A stretch of 64,000 bases of DNA from Frankiaceae bacterium (GCA_030840645.1 JAVEEC010000056.1:62001-126000), one strand, 5' to 3'; positions 35,946 through 45,955 are shown, counted from the stretch's first letter. The notes: a model not told the origin generated them from the sequence alone. A program made the numbers and translations.

Positions 35946-37919
35946 CTACTGCAGATGCTCCTGGAGGAATGCCGTCATTCGCGTGCAGGAGTCGATCAGG
36001 GCCGGGAAGGCGCGAACGCCGTGGCCTTCTTCCGGGTAGACGACGAGTTGCGATGGGGCGCCGTGCTCGAGTAGCGCTCGATGGAACTCTTCGGCTTGGC
36101 CGGGTGGGGTGCACCGGTCCATCGCTCCGGCCAGGACCAGACACGGTGTCCTCGCCTTGGACGCGTGCGCTACGGGGCTGCGCGCGTGGAAGTTGTCGCC
36201 GGGCGCTTCCGGACTGCCGCCGAGGAACAGCGTGTCGAAGCTCGGGATGTTGCTGGTGAAGTGCTGGCTGTACCAATCGGTGACCGGCGAGATCGGAACC
36301 GTTGCCCGGAAGCGGCTGTCCTGGGTGACGAGCCAGGCAGCCATGTAGCCGCCATAGCTGCGTCCCATGACGGCGAGCTTGCGCGGGTCGGCCAGGCCAC
36401 GCTCGACGAGGGCGTCGATGCCGGACAGGAAGTCTTGCGTGTCCGCGCCGCCCATGTCGCCGACGACGTGACGGGCGAATGCCTGTCCACGCCCGCTGCT
36501 GCCGCGTGGGTTCGGGTTGAGAACAGCGAAGCCATGCGACACGAGAAGCGGGATCCAGTCGTAGAGCATCGACCAGGTGTTGCGAAAGGCCCATACCGGT
36601 CCACCGTGCACCGACAGGATGAGCGGGAACGGGCCCTGCCCCTCGGGTCGGCACAGGATGCCCTCGATGCGGGTCCCATCGGGGGCATGCCATGCCGTCG
36701 GCTCGGCTCTGCCATTCACCGACGTGACGTACAGGGCGCCCTCGCGGTTCGGCAGTGGGTGGGTCTCGCGGGTCTGGCCGCCGAGGATGGCGACCTGTTG
36801 CGGAAGTGAATAGCCATCCTCGAGTACCAGGACCCGGCCGTCGGCGAGAAAGACACCCTCTGGGTACTCGACGCCGCAGCTGCTGTCCGTCGAGCGCCAC
36901 ACTTCGGTGACCTCGCCGGTGGTCACGTCGAGGATGGCCGCGACGGTTTCGAGGCCGCGGATGCCCAGGAATCCGAGTCGGGCCCGGTCCAGCCACTGCG
37001 TCCAGGTTACGTCGACGCCTGCAGTGCTCATCGCTCGTAGAGCGTGAATGGGCCCAACCCGGAGATCTCCTGCGACGAGCCCGCGATCGCTGCATATGGC
37101 CTCGACAACGGCGAGTCGGCTGCCGTCCGGCGACCCGGCCGGCAACCCGAACTGCACGTCGCTGGTGGCAACGCGTGAGATGTCGCCATCGAGGTGGATC
37201 CGGGTCAGGGCGGCGGTGTACCAGGCGCTCTCGTCCGGTCTGGGCGACGTCACGGCGACGACGGCGTCCGTTCCCAGCCAGGTTGCTTCCCAGGTGTTGA
37301 GACCTTCGGGGGAAAGACGCCGGAGAGCTCCAGTGGCGACGTCGACCAGCCACAACGAGCGCCACGCGCCTTCGCTTGTCCCGGCTTCGACGCGCGGCAA
37401 CCAGGTGGGTGTGTCCTCGATCGGCTCGAAGGTCGTTCCGGATCCTTGACTACCGGCAATGTCAGCGCCGAGTCCCGCGACGATGAGGAGAATCTTTGTC
37501 CCATCGGGCGACCAAGCGGAGTACTCCACGGTCCCAGGGACGGCGGGTGCGGGGCGCGCCTTGCCCCGAAGATCCGCTTGCAGCAGGTAGAGCTGCGCGA
37601 TCTGCGCCTGAGCTCGATCTGACAGGAACGACAACGTCAGCCCGTCGGGTGAGAATCGAGGCCACCATGCGGAGCCTGCTCCGCCCGCGATCTCGTTGAG
37701 GCTCGTTCCGTCAAGGGCGAAGATGCCGCGGCGTGGCAACCCGTCGAGGCTGTCGTGGACGAACGCGGTGAAGGCAATCTGTTGACCGTCAGGTGAGGCC
37801 GTGGGTTCGTGCGCGCGACTGGCGGTGCCGAACGCCGGGCTCATGGCCTTGGTGAAGTAGTCCTCGACGACTGCCCACGTCGGCGTTCCACGTATGTCAG
37901 ACCGAGGCACATGCCCCAC
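35946..37919 (-). CDS. S9 family (prolyl oligopeptidase-type) peptidase
   Basis: A 657-residue cytoplasmic peptidase. The first ~390 residues form a TolB/DPP-like beta-propeller with repeated SPDG motifs (e.g. PTASPDGQQIAF, PRFSPDGLTLSF). The C-terminal alpha/beta hydrolase domain has LILSVHGGP, the nucleophile GRSYGGYMAAW (Ser521), the Asp in LAGAMDRCTPP and the His in YPEEGHGVRAF. No signal peptide. Its start overlaps the end of the upstream S15 gene by 23 bp, so they form an operon. It probably cleaves short peptides after import. Confidence 0.9.
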   Translation of the reverse strand: MGHVPRSDIRGTPTWAVVEDYFTKAMSPAFGTASRAHEPTASPDGQQIAFTAFVHDSLDGLPRRGIFALDGTSLNEIAGGAGSAWWPRFSPDGLTLSFLSDRAQAQIAQLYLLQADLRGKARPAPAVPGTVEYSAWSPDGTKILLIVAGLGADIAGSQGSGTTFEPIEDTPTWLPRVEAGTSEGAWRSLWLVDVATGALRRLSPEGLNTWEATWLGTDAVVAVTSPRPDESAWYTAALTRIHLDGDISRVATSDVQFGLPAGSPDGSRLAVVEAICSDRGLVAGDLRVGPIHALRAMSTAGVDVTWTQWLDRARLGFLGIRGLETVAAILDVTTGEVTEVWRSTDSSCGVEYPEGVFLADGRVLVLEDGYSLPQQVAILGGQTRETHPLPNREGALYVTSVNGRAEPTAWHAPDGTRIEGILCRPEGQGPFPLILSVHGGPVWAFRNTWSMLYDWIPLLVSHGFAVLNPNPRGSSGRGQAFARHVVGDMGGADTQDFLSGIDALVERGLADPRKLAVMGRSYGGYMAAWLVTQDSRFRATVPISPVTDWYSQHFTSNIPSFDTLFLGGSPEAPGDNFHARSPVAHASKARTPCLVLAGAMDRCTPPGQAEEFHRALLEHGAPSQLVVYPEEGHGVRAFPALIDSCTRMTAFLQEHLQ

Positions 37920-39702
37920 GGGCTGCGTTCCCTCTCCCGTCGGGTCGCCGGCTCCTGGATTCGAGCCCGCCCGTCGTAGCGGGACCGGCTTCCATGTCGT
38001 CGACCGTGAGCGTCAGGGTCGACTGGCGTGGCCCGGAGTGGTTGATCGCGTAACCCCCGGGCGTCGGATCGGGCACGAACGTCGGCTTCCCCGAGGTGGA
38101 CAACGTCAGTTGAAGCCGATGTCCGGCCGGCAGCACCTGCGCCGTGACGTACGGTACGAAATCGACAGGTGCCGGCTGCCCCAGCGTGGCACCGTACACA
38201 GCCGTCGGCTGAAGCACCGTGCTGTAGGCAAGCCGCCGCCGGGTTCCGTCCGGCCGAAGAACCCAGAAGTCGGGATGGATCTGAAACCTGGTGCCGAGTG
38301 CGGTCAGATCCAGCTGGAGCCGGAGCGGTCCGGCGAGCAACACATCCGCCTGGAACGGCGCCGAGGTGTAGACGGCCGTCTCAACCGGGGTCGCCGGAAC
38401 CTTGTCGTTTGCCGCCGGTGCTACATCGGCGAAGTACTCGGAGCCGGTTGCGTAGGTGTTCACGACCGGGTCAGCCGCGCCTTCTCCAGCCGCTGCCGTG
38501 AGCGTTCCGCCCTGCGACAGCGCGAGGGGCATGGTCGTGGCCTGGCAGGAGGGGAACGACTGGGTCTGTCGGGTGAGCCACGCCGCGGACGGGGACGTCG
38601 GGTCCTCGGGTGGCGGGGCCTGCCAGGTGACAGCCGGCTCGCTCATGATGCCGGTGTCCGTGTCCTTCAGCCAGTAGTCGAGCCACCGCTGGGCGGTCGA
38701 ATGGAACAGCACCTGCTGCGACCCAGGCGTCGGATAGTGTCCGGCAACCGCACCGAGGAAGAGCTTCTTCGGTCCGCGAAGCTGGTTGAAAAGGCGGACG
38801 GTGCCGTTCATCGGATAGTTCGCGTCAAGGGTGTGGGCGCCCATCAGCACCGGCATCGTGATCGTCGGGGCCCATCGGGCAGGTGAGCGCTGCCACATCC
38901 AGTCGTTCGCGTTGCCGTCGCCTGCCAGGCCGCGCAACTGCATGCGTTCGCACTCGGTCAGGGTCTCGGGTGTGGAGGTGGATGCCACGCCCAGCGCGGT
39001 GGCCGTGTACACCAGCGCGCAGCCGACGTGCATGACACCGCTCGGTGAAAGGAACTCGTTCCAGCTGTCGGTCACGCAGAACGGCAAGGCCGTTCGCAGC
39101 TCCGGCACCTGTCCTGCCAGCGTCCAGGTGCGAAAGCCGCCGTAGGAGCAGCCGGCCACCGCGATCCGGTCGGCGTTGACCGGATACTGCTGCTTGGCCC
39201 AGGCGATGACATCCCGGGAGTCGCCGGTGTCGATCGGGCCGCCCCAGTCGTAGCCGGTCGTGGACGCGCGATTGGGTGCCGTGGGGTTCACCGTGAGTGC
39301 CCCGTTGGTCTTAACGAGCGTGGGATAGCCGCGCGCCTCGTAGGTCACGACGACGTACCCGCGGCAGGCGTAGACCTGCTGGGCCTCGAAGGGCGCAACA
39401 TAGTTCACCTGCTGCCCGCCGAAGGCATTCGCGCCGGGCAGGAGGAGGATCATCGGCCAGCCGGAGGCAGGAGCAGGGGCGTCAGGGCGCCAGACATAGG
39501 TGTCGAGCCGCTCACCATCGCGGGTGGTCACCGATGCGCGGCTGGTTGACACTGGATACGGACCGTCGACGCTGGCGACGCCGGGCTGACCGCACTGGTC
39601 TCCAGGTGCGCCCGCGGCAGAGCCGGCGGGCAGCAGCAACGCGCCGACAGCAAGGAACGCGACCGTCATCTTTCGTCGGCTGAAGTGCAAGCGACCTCCC
39701 AT
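37897..39702 (-). CDS. Secreted S15-type alpha/beta hydrolase
   Basis: A 601-residue exported hydrolase. Signal peptide at ~10-35 (KMTVAFLAVGALLLPAGSAA). Core motifs: MILLLPGANAFGG, the nucleophile elbow VAGCSYGGFRTW (Ser186), Asp in MGAHTLDANYP and His in VAGHYPTPG. The C-terminal beta-sandwich domain (~400-570) is as in X-Pro dipeptidyl-peptidases and CocE. ATG 39702 is chosen because AAAGGG lies 9 nt upstream; ATG 39711 has no spacing. It is a distant paralogue of the peptidase at 33982 and is co-transcribed with the S9 peptidase. Confidence 0.85.
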   Translation of the reverse strand: MGGRLHFSRRKMTVAFLAVGALLLPAGSAAGAPGDQCGQPGVASVDGPYPVSTSRASVTTRDGERLDTYVWRPDAPAPASGWPMILLLPGANAFGGQQVNYVAPFEAQQVYACRGYVVVTYEARGYPTLVKTNGALTVNPTAPNRASTTGYDWGGPIDTGDSRDVIAWAKQQYPVNADRIAVAGCSYGGFRTWTLAGQVPELRTALPFCVTDSWNEFLSPSGVMHVGCALVYTATALGVASTSTPETLTECERMQLRGLAGDGNANDWMWQRSPARWAPTITMPVLMGAHTLDANYPMNGTVRLFNQLRGPKKLFLGAVAGHYPTPGSQQVLFHSTAQRWLDYWLKDTDTGIMSEPAVTWQAPPPEDPTSPSAAWLTRQTQSFPSCQATTMPLALSQGGTLTAAAGEGAADPVVNTYATGSEYFADVAPAANDKVPATPVETAVYTSAPFQADVLLAGPLRLQLDLTALGTRFQIHPDFWVLRPDGTRRRLAYSTVLQPTAVYGATLGQPAPVDFVPYVTAQVLPAGHRLQLTLSTSGKPTFVPDPTPGGYAINHSGPRQSTLTLTVDDMEAGPATTGGLESRSRRPDGRGNAARGACASV

Positions 39703-39752
39703 GCGATGCATCCCTTTCGCCGCAGCAGGTCGGTCGGGATACGAGTTGATGC

Positions 39753-41336
39753 TCACGTGAGTCCTCGCCAGGGTCCGCGGTACTGGAAGCACTTGCACGC
39801 CGCGGTGTAGGCGACCACGGAGTACGAGTTGACGCCGTCCAGCTTCTTGGGGCCGAAGCTCGAGCTCGGGACATTCACGGGTAGGTAACGACCGCCGAGC
39901 TTCGCGACCTCGACCCCCACCTCGGGCTGGGTGAGGCTCCGTCCCACCCGCTGCTCGAGGGCGGCTTTGAGAAAGGCGAGGTGCTCACATGCGCCAAGAG
40001 CGGTCCCGGCTGCGGCATCTTGCTGACGAGCCGAGTAGTTCGACCCGGTGCGCTTCCGTACGACGTCGAAGCAGGCCCGCTCGCGTGGGGTGAGCGCGGG
40101 CGCGTAGGCGTCCAGGATGTCCCTTCCCGGCAAGAACCCGACACCGACGGCGCCATCCAACTGGCGCTCGACGCCCGTCTGGGCCATCAGCTTCTCGAGG
40201 TTGGCGGGGGCGTCGTAGGTCGAGATCCCATAGCGCGGGTGGTAGCCCTGGGAATCGGCCTGGCTGGCGAAGATCGCCAAGGCGCCGCCGCCTGGCGCCA
40301 ACACCACGACCCGGTCGATGTTCAACCCTTTGAACCGTAGGACGGCACTGGCCGTGCCTGACCCGATCCCCTGGTAGCTCGGTTCGAGGTAGACCTTCTC
40401 GAGCACCTTGCCACCGAGACGCTCGAGCTCGGGCGCGAGCACCTTCTCCGTGACCCGGCGGGTGGAGGGCCGGTCGTAGCTGATGATCCCCATCCTCGCG
40501 GAGAGGAAGCTCTCCTGCTTCAGGACCTGCGGCAGCAGCCGCGCCATGCGGGTGAAGTTCATGTACATCGGTAGCAGCAGCCACGGCGCCAGTTGGTCCA
40601 TGCGCTCTTGGTCCGCATCGTCCAGGACCGAGTCGATGAGCGGAGTGTGATGCTTGGCGTAGCAGTCGTAGGACATCTTGACGCCACCCGGGTTGATGGC
40701 GATGACAGCGAAGACGTGGTGGTCCTCGGTAAGGCTCGTGCATGCGGCGGTCTGCGACTCCAGTTGCGCGCGGTCGCTCTGGTCACTGTTGTCGTTGAAC
40801 GCGTAGTACGGCACGATCTGCCGTCCGGCGATCCCGCCCCGCGCGTTCGTCTCCTCGACGAAGGCCTTGACCATCCGCGCATTTGCATCCTGGTCGTAGG
40901 CCACACTCCCGCCGAACGCGGTGCCAGGGTTGCCGGCCGCGATGACGAACCCGATCCTGATTTCGGTCGCGCTGATGCCGGTGGAGTTCCCGACCGTCGG
41001 TGTCCCCGACTGCCCAGGCGCGGTCGCACCGGACCCACCTGCCACCGAGCCGGTACCGCCGCTACCGTCAGGGTTGTTGCCGCGGACGGCTCCGGTCGGA
41101 CCGGCAGTTCCGCCTCGAGGGGAAGGTAGAGCGATACCTGTCCCACTGTCGCCAGGGCCGGCTGCCGAGGTTGATCCAGGGGCGGCCGCACCGAACTCGG
41201 CACCCTGGTCCCTCCCCGGCTGCGACTGAAGCGTCGACCCGCACGCCGCCGAGGCGGTCAACGCCAACAGTGCGACGAACCGCGGCCAGGCCGACATCGG
41301 GGCCCGGTATCCCGAGGGCCGGCGCCGCGAGCTCAT
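39753..41336 (-). CDS. Branched-chain-amino-acid-type ABC substrate-binding lipoprotein
   Basis: A 527-residue lipoprotein. The lipobox is LTASAAC (Cys at ~33), followed by a ~90-residue low-complexity linker (Gly/Ser/Pro-rich) and a periplasmic binding fold type I of the LivJ group (IRIGFVIAAGNPG, GGIAGRQIVPYYAFND, DSVLDDADQERM, ISYDRPSTRR). No permease or ATPase is nearby, so it is an orphan or works with a distant transporter. ATG 41336 has AGAGGAGA and overlaps the GNAT stop. The linker suggests a protein reaching across a thick cell wall. Confidence 0.88.
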   Translation of the reverse strand: MSSRRRPSGYRAPMSAWPRFVALLALTASAACGSTLQSQPGRDQGAEFGAAAPGSTSAAGPGDSGTGIALPSPRGGTAGPTGAVRGNNPDGSGGTGSVAGGSGATAPGQSGTPTVGNSTGISATEIRIGFVIAAGNPGTAFGGSVAYDQDANARMVKAFVEETNARGGIAGRQIVPYYAFNDNSDQSDRAQLESQTAACTSLTEDHHVFAVIAINPGGVKMSYDCYAKHHTPLIDSVLDDADQERMDQLAPWLLLPMYMNFTRMARLLPQVLKQESFLSARMGIISYDRPSTRRVTEKVLAPELERLGGKVLEKVYLEPSYQGIGSGTASAVLRFKGLNIDRVVVLAPGGGALAIFASQADSQGYHPRYGISTYDAPANLEKLMAQTGVERQLDGAVGVGFLPGRDILDAYAPALTPRERACFDVVRKRTGSNYSARQQDAAAGTALGACEHLAFLKAALEQRVGRSLTQPEVGVEVAKLGGRYLPVNVPSSSFGPKKLDGVNSYSVVAYTAACKCFQYRGPWRGLT

Positions 41337-42298
41337 CGCTCTCCTCTGATGCTCTGCGGTATGCCCGGGGCGCCTGGAGAGCGCTCGGCGCTGGGCCGGG
41401 CCTGAAGGACAAGGCAGCCGTCGCGTGTCATGGCGGTGGTTCGTCGGTCCGCGGCGAAGGCTGGGACCATGACGTCACGCAGTGCCATCCGCCAGCGGCG
41501 GGCGGCTTCCGGCCGGTCCACCCGCAGCCGTTCCACGTCGACCGGGAGCCGGATCAGCAGTGGTCGTTCGTCGTCGGGGATGACGGCTGTCACCGGCCAG
41601 GGGAAGCCGTCGCGGTCGTCAAGCACCAACCGGCCGTCCTCGGGCCGGCCGATGGCAGGCCTGCCCAAGGCGGCCGCGACGACGTGTGATTCGCGCAGGT
41701 TCCAGCGGGCGAACAGTTGATCGCCGGCCTGCCCGGCGTTGCGGCCGTCGTCCATGGGTCCGTTGAAGTCGACCAGATAGTCGACCCCTTGGGCACCCAG
41801 CGTGGAGAGGCTGAACCAGGCATTGCGACGTACGAGCGGGTCGAAGGTCCAGGTGACCGTCTCGATGCCGCGGGCGAGCGCCCAGGCTCGCTGGTAGAGC
41901 TTGATCGCCCGGCCGATCCCGCGGCCTTGGGCGCGGGGGAGCACTCCGGAGATGTGCGAGTGCAGCGTCGGGCGGTGGAACGCATCGCAGCCCAGGAACC
42001 CCGCACTGGCTGCGACCAGCTGGTCAGCGCTGTAGGCACCGATGGCGTAGCCACCAGCGTGCTCGATCGCCCGCATCACCTCGACGGCGAGGGGCGGAGC
42101 GTTGACGTCGCTACCCCAGACCTGGGAGAACAGCGCCGTCGCGTCCCGGACCGCTTCGAGGGTGCCGAGCGGCTGGATACGAACGTCGGCCTCGGCGCAG
42201 GCGCTGGCAGCTGTGGTGTCCGGCTCGGAGACTGCGTCCGAGAGCGGCGACGTCAGTGTCACCCCGGCAGCCTGTCGCGTCGGCACCCAACCCGGCAT
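41333..42298 (-). CDS. GNAT-family acetyltransferase-like protein
   Basis: A ~321-residue protein with a GNAT fold of the COG3375 group. Visible are VRIQPLGTLEAVRDATALFS (first strand/helix), GAYSADQLVAASAGFLG, and the acetyl-CoA pyrophosphate loop SGVLPRAQGRGIGRAIKLYQ. The C-terminal half (WTFDPLVRRNAWFSLSTLGA, then VDYLVDFNGPMDD) is typical of this subgroup. ATG 42298 gives a start ~40 residues before the fold; the frame is open to a GTG at 42436. It overlaps the binding-protein gene by 4 bp. Substrate unknown. Confidence 0.75.
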   Translation of the reverse strand: MPGWVPTRQAAGVTLTSPLSDAVSEPDTTAASACAEADVRIQPLGTLEAVRDATALFSQVWGSDVNAPPLAVEVMRAIEHAGGYAIGAYSADQLVAASAGFLGCDAFHRPTLHSHISGVLPRAQGRGIGRAIKLYQRAWALARGIETVTWTFDPLVRRNAWFSLSTLGAQGVDYLVDFNGPMDDGRNAGQAGDQLFARWNLRESHVVAAALGRPAIGRPEDGRLVLDDRDGFPWPVTAVIPDDERPLLIRLPVDVERLRVDRPEAARRWRMALRDVMVPAFAADRRTTAMTRDGCLVLQARPSAERSPGAPGIPQSIRGER

Positions 42299-42548
42299 TG
42301 GCCACGATGCAGAGATTGCGGGGCTCGCTTGGTGGACACAGACGAGGCCGCTCCCGCGGCCGGCCAGCAGCTCTTCGATGAGACCGCTGGACCAGCGCGG
42401 TTCGACGCGGGAGCGCCTCCGTGAGGACAGGTTCACCGTCGACCCCGCGCACGACGATCTCGGGTGAGCGCGACGCCTAGCGGCAGTCTTGAGCTCCCCG
42501 CGACCTCCCCCGGAGAGTTCGTGCGCGTGGGACGTCGCCGTGGCGTGG

Positions 42549-44153
42549 TCATGGGTCGAGGAGGTGGAGCTGGAGTTGGACGACCAGGCGTTCCACTGGG
42601 TCGTGCAGGTCGAGCCCGGTCAGCTCGGAGAGCCGCCGCAGCCGGTAGCGGAAGGTATTCGGGTGAATGCTGACCAGGTCGGCGGCCTTTCGAATGTCGC
42701 CAAGGCTGTCGAGGAAGGTACGGAGCGTCGCAACGTAGGACGTGGATCTCTCGCGGTCACAGGCCTGCAGTAGTTGCACCTTGCCGGACAGCAGCGCGGG
42801 GTGCTCCCCGGCCAGGTCGCGCAACTGGAGTAGCAGGGCCGCCGCGTGTACGTCATTGACGTGCACGTGTTCGGCTTCGGCTCGGGTGGTGAGCACTCGC
42901 AGGGCCAAGTCGACCTCGCGACGGGCCCCGTGCAGCATCGAGAACCCGAGGGGTGCGTCGGTGGCGCAGGAGCGGACGGGAAGCCGTAGCCCAGCGTTGA
43001 CCCGTCGGCCCAGGTCCGTGGCCAGCTGCCGCGCCTCGGCCACGCCGCCGCCCCGGCCGGGCAGCACGGCATAGACGGTGCGGCCGAGGGCGGCGACGAC
43101 GACCTTGCGCCGAAAGGCGCCACAGGACAGCAGGACCAGGTCGACAGCTCGGTCCAGCACGAGGCTGCTCTCGTCATCGCCAGTCACTGGCTCGAGCCCC
43201 ACCACGACCAGCGGACCGTCGGGTGCCACCTGCAGGGCGTCGGCGAGCACCGCCGTGGGCAGCCGACCGGCGAGCACCGCTCGTAGCTGATCGGCGCACC
43301 GCCGGCGCTCGAGGTCATCCCCGGAGCGCGCCCTCAGGAGGTGCAGGGCCGCCATCGACGCGGCCACGCTGAGCGCCTCTTCGGCATCCTGACCCAGCGG
43401 CCTGTCGCCCTCTTGAACCCAGATGGAGCCGAGGACCTCGCCTCCAGCCCGGACGGCTATGGCCAGTCGGGGAGACAGGCCCTCGATGTCGACGCGGACG
43501 ACCTCGTCGCTGGACCACAGCCGCCGGAACACTCCGAGCTCGGTGGCTTTGGTCAGCCACTCCGTGGGCACCCGCCGGCCCAGGATCGTGTCGCGCCGGG
43601 CCCCGTCGACGGGGTGTCCCTTGGTGGAGTAGGCGAGGACCGTGGAGTGCTCGTCCTCGATCGTGGTGGCCCCGCCCACGAGCGACGACACCGCGTCGGC
43701 AAGGCCGAACAGATCGCCCAGTGACGCCGTCGCTGTGTCGCTGCGCCGCTGCGCGATCGCCGAACGCGCGGTCCGCATCAGGGTATGCAGTTGGCCCCAC
43801 GCGGCATCCTGCGGCGCGGCAAGCAGGGCGACGCCGGCGGCCTCCGCGGCCGCTGCCAGAGCAGCGGGGAGCGGATCGTCGGTCTTGACCAACACGGCGC
43901 AGACCCCGAGCTCGCCGTAGCGCGTGATGACGTCGATCGAGCTTCGCAACGAGACGTCGACACCGACCGCGAGGACCAGGTCGTGACGGCCGGCGGTCGG
44001 CGGGCCGACCGGGTCGTGCACCACCGGATCACCCACGAGCACATCGAGGCCGAGCGGAGCTGTGAGGAGCCGGACGACGCCGGCGCCCAGCGCGTCGATG
44101 ATCGCGCCAATTGTCGGGCCCGCAGGCTCGGCGGCAGGCGGCGGGGTGGGCAT
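42549..44153 (-). CDS. PucR/CdaR family transcriptional regulator
   Basis: A 534-residue regulator. The N-terminal ~160 residues resemble the PucR ligand-binding domain (HDLVLAVGVDVSLRSSIDVI, then CAVLVKTDDPLPAALAAAA). A GAF-like middle (AVSSLVGGATTIEDEHSTVL) and a GGDEF-like/CdaR domain follow. The C-terminal HTH_30 is DSLGDIRKAADLVSIHPNTF, then RYRLRRLSELTGLDLHDP. ATG 44153 is chosen because GGAGG lies ~10 nt upstream; GTG 44192 is the longest option. It is divergent from the FAD-dependent dehydrogenase gene, which it may regulate, and may also control the minus-strand peptide genes. Confidence 0.88.
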   Translation of the reverse strand: MPTPPPAAEPAGPTIGAIIDALGAGVVRLLTAPLGLDVLVGDPVVHDPVGPPTAGRHDLVLAVGVDVSLRSSIDVITRYGELGVCAVLVKTDDPLPAALAAAAEAAGVALLAAPQDAAWGQLHTLMRTARSAIAQRRSDTATASLGDLFGLADAVSSLVGGATTIEDEHSTVLAYSTKGHPVDGARRDTILGRRVPTEWLTKATELGVFRRLWSSDEVVRVDIEGLSPRLAIAVRAGGEVLGSIWVQEGDRPLGQDAEEALSVAASMAALHLLRARSGDDLERRRCADQLRAVLAGRLPTAVLADALQVAPDGPLVVVGLEPVTGDDESSLVLDRAVDLVLLSCGAFRRKVVVAALGRTVYAVLPGRGGGVAEARQLATDLGRRVNAGLRLPVRSCATDAPLGFSMLHGARREVDLALRVLTTRAEAEHVHVNDVHAAALLLQLRDLAGEHPALLSGKVQLLQACDRERSTSYVATLRTFLDSLGDIRKAADLVSIHPNTFRYRLRRLSELTGLDLHDPVERLVVQLQLHLLDP

Positions 44154-44521
44154 GTCCGCATAGTCCTCCGTCCGCAAGGTGGAGATCATCACGGGCGGCG
44201 TTCATCGACGTTGAACGCAAGACCCTGGGGTACGCAGCCAGCCGGAGCGCCGGAGGCGGCCACCATGCCGAAGGCCACCCCCGCTCGTCGGGCGGTACGA
44301 CGCACGTGACTCCTTAGGTCTTGAGCGAGCGACCGGATCGTGCCTCACATCACGCTTCGCGCGCTTTGTCGTACTCGCCGAAGGGAGGCAGGTGCCTTGA
44401 TGCGATTCGACGAGGTCTGTCTTGCGGTGGAGGGGGGCTCGGGCGCGTGGACACAGCGGTAGGTCGATGGCGTCGGTTCGTTGGCCTGTCGCCCTACTTC
44501 GTCGGTCGCGTCGTGAGGTAG
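44154..44521. other. Divergent promoter region (PucR regulator / FAD dehydrogenase)
   Basis: About 370 bp between divergent genes, expected to hold both promoters and the operator of the PucR-type regulator. No operator repeat could be fixed by eye. Confidence 0.35.
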
Positions 44522-45955
44522 GTGGCCAAAGACGTCCAAGCCGATGGGGGGAACAGTGCATGGATGGCCGCAACGTCCATCCTGCCGGGAGTACAGACCG
44601 CGGTGGAGGTCCTGACAGCGCGCTTCGGTGCGCAGCTGTCCACCTCGGCGGCCGTCCTGGAGCAACACGGCACCGACGAGTCGTGGCATCCGCCGGTGCT
44701 ACCGGACGTGGTGGTGTTCGCCGAGTCGACCCAGGACGTGGCCGACGCGGTCCGGATCTGCGCCGCCCACCGCCTCCCGGTGGTGGCATTCGGCGCGGGG
44801 ACGTCACTGGAGGGCCACATCGCCGCGCTGCGCGGCGGGCTGTCCCTGGATCTGTCGCGGATGAACGCGCTCGTGGAACTCAACGTCGCCGACCTCGACG
44901 TCACCGTTCAGGCCGGCATGACGCGCCTGGCCCTGAACGACCGGCTCAAGCGGCACGGGCTCTTCTTCCCGGTGGACCCAGGAGCCGATGCCTCGCTCGG
45001 CGGGATGGCGTCGACGCGTGCGAGCGGTACCAACGCCGTGCGCTACGGCACCATGCGGGAGAACGTCCTGTCGCTGACGGTGGTACTTGCCGACGGCCGG
45101 GTCATCAGGACCGGCGGGCGGGCCCGCAAGTCCAGCGCCGGCTATGACCTGACCCGGTTGTTCGTCGGCGCCGAAGGGACGCTGGGCATCGTGACCGAGG
45201 TGACGCTTCGCCTGCAGGGCCTTCCCGAGGCGGTGTCAGCCGCTACCTGCGCCTTCCCGTCCGTCACCGACGCGGTCGAGGCGGTCATCGAGGTGATCCA
45301 GAGCGGGACACCGGTGGCGCGCGCCGAGCTCCTTGACGAGACACAGATCCGAGCCTGCAACGCCTACAGCGGTCTGGGACTGCCGGAGCTTCCGCACCTG
45401 TTCTTCGAGTTCCACGGCACGCCGGCGTCGGTCCAGGAGCAGGCGGAGTACGTCGCGACGATCGCCGCCTCCCACGGGGCCGCCGGCTTCGAGTGGGCGA
45501 CAGCCGCGGAGGACCGCACCCGGCTGTGGAAGGCCCGCCACGACGCCTACTACGCCGGGCTGGCGTTGCGTCCCGGGGCGAAGGGCTGGGCGACGGACGT
45601 CTGTGTACCGATCTCGCGTCTCGCCGAGTGCCTCGGCCAGACGAAGGTCGACCTCGACGCGTCCCCGCTGATCTCGGCCGTCGTCGGGCACGTCGGTGAC
45701 GGGAACTTCCACGTGCTGTTCCTGCTCGACCCAGGTGACCTCACCCAACAGGAAGAGGCTGCCCGCCTGAACGTACGGATGGTGCGCCGGGCGCTCACGA
45801 TGGGGGGGACCTGCAGCGGCGAACATGGGATCGGCTACGGCAAGAAGGACCTGCTCATCGAAGAGCATGGCGAGGCGATCGAGGTCATGCGGCTGCTCAA
45901 GACCGCCCTCGACCCGGACAACATCCTCAACCCCGGCAAGGTCGTCGACATCTGA
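44522..45955 (+). CDS. FAD-linked oxidase (GlcD / D-lactate dehydrogenase-like)
   Basis: A 477-residue flavoprotein of the VAO/PCMH family. FAD-binding PCMH domain ~40-225 (VVAFGAGTSLEGHIAALRGG, FFPVDPGADASLGGMASTRA, SGTNAVRYGTMRENVL, VGAEGTLGIVTEVTLRLQ). The C-terminal FAD-oxidase domain ends with the characteristic GGTCSGEHGIGYGKKDLL and LDPDNILNPGKV. It oxidises a 2-hydroxyacid such as glycolate or D-lactate. GTG 44522 is the longest start; ATG 44564 is possible. The other glycolate oxidase subunits (GlcE/GlcF) are not present, which favours a single-subunit D-lactate/2-hydroxyacid dehydrogenase. Confidence 0.9.
   Translation: MAKDVQADGGNSAWMAATSILPGVQTAVEVLTARFGAQLSTSAAVLEQHGTDESWHPPVLPDVVVFAESTQDVADAVRICAAHRLPVVAFGAGTSLEGHIAALRGGLSLDLSRMNALVELNVADLDVTVQAGMTRLALNDRLKRHGLFFPVDPGADASLGGMASTRASGTNAVRYGTMRENVLSLTVVLADGRVIRTGGRARKSSAGYDLTRLFVGAEGTLGIVTEVTLRLQGLPEAVSAATCAFPSVTDAVEAVIEVIQSGTPVARAELLDETQIRACNAYSGLGLPELPHLFFEFHGTPASVQEQAEYVATIAASHGAAGFEWATAAEDRTRLWKARHDAYYAGLALRPGAKGWATDVCVPISRLAECLGQTKVDLDASPLISAVVGHVGDGNFHVLFLLDPGDLTQQEEAARLNVRMVRRALTMGGTCSGEHGIGYGKKDLLIEEHGEAIEVMRLLKTALDPDNILNPGKVVDI

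Noticed and set aside
39753-42298. Complete ABC importer around the binding lipoprotein
   Set aside because: No permease or ATPase gene is present on either side; the binding protein is an orphan in this window.
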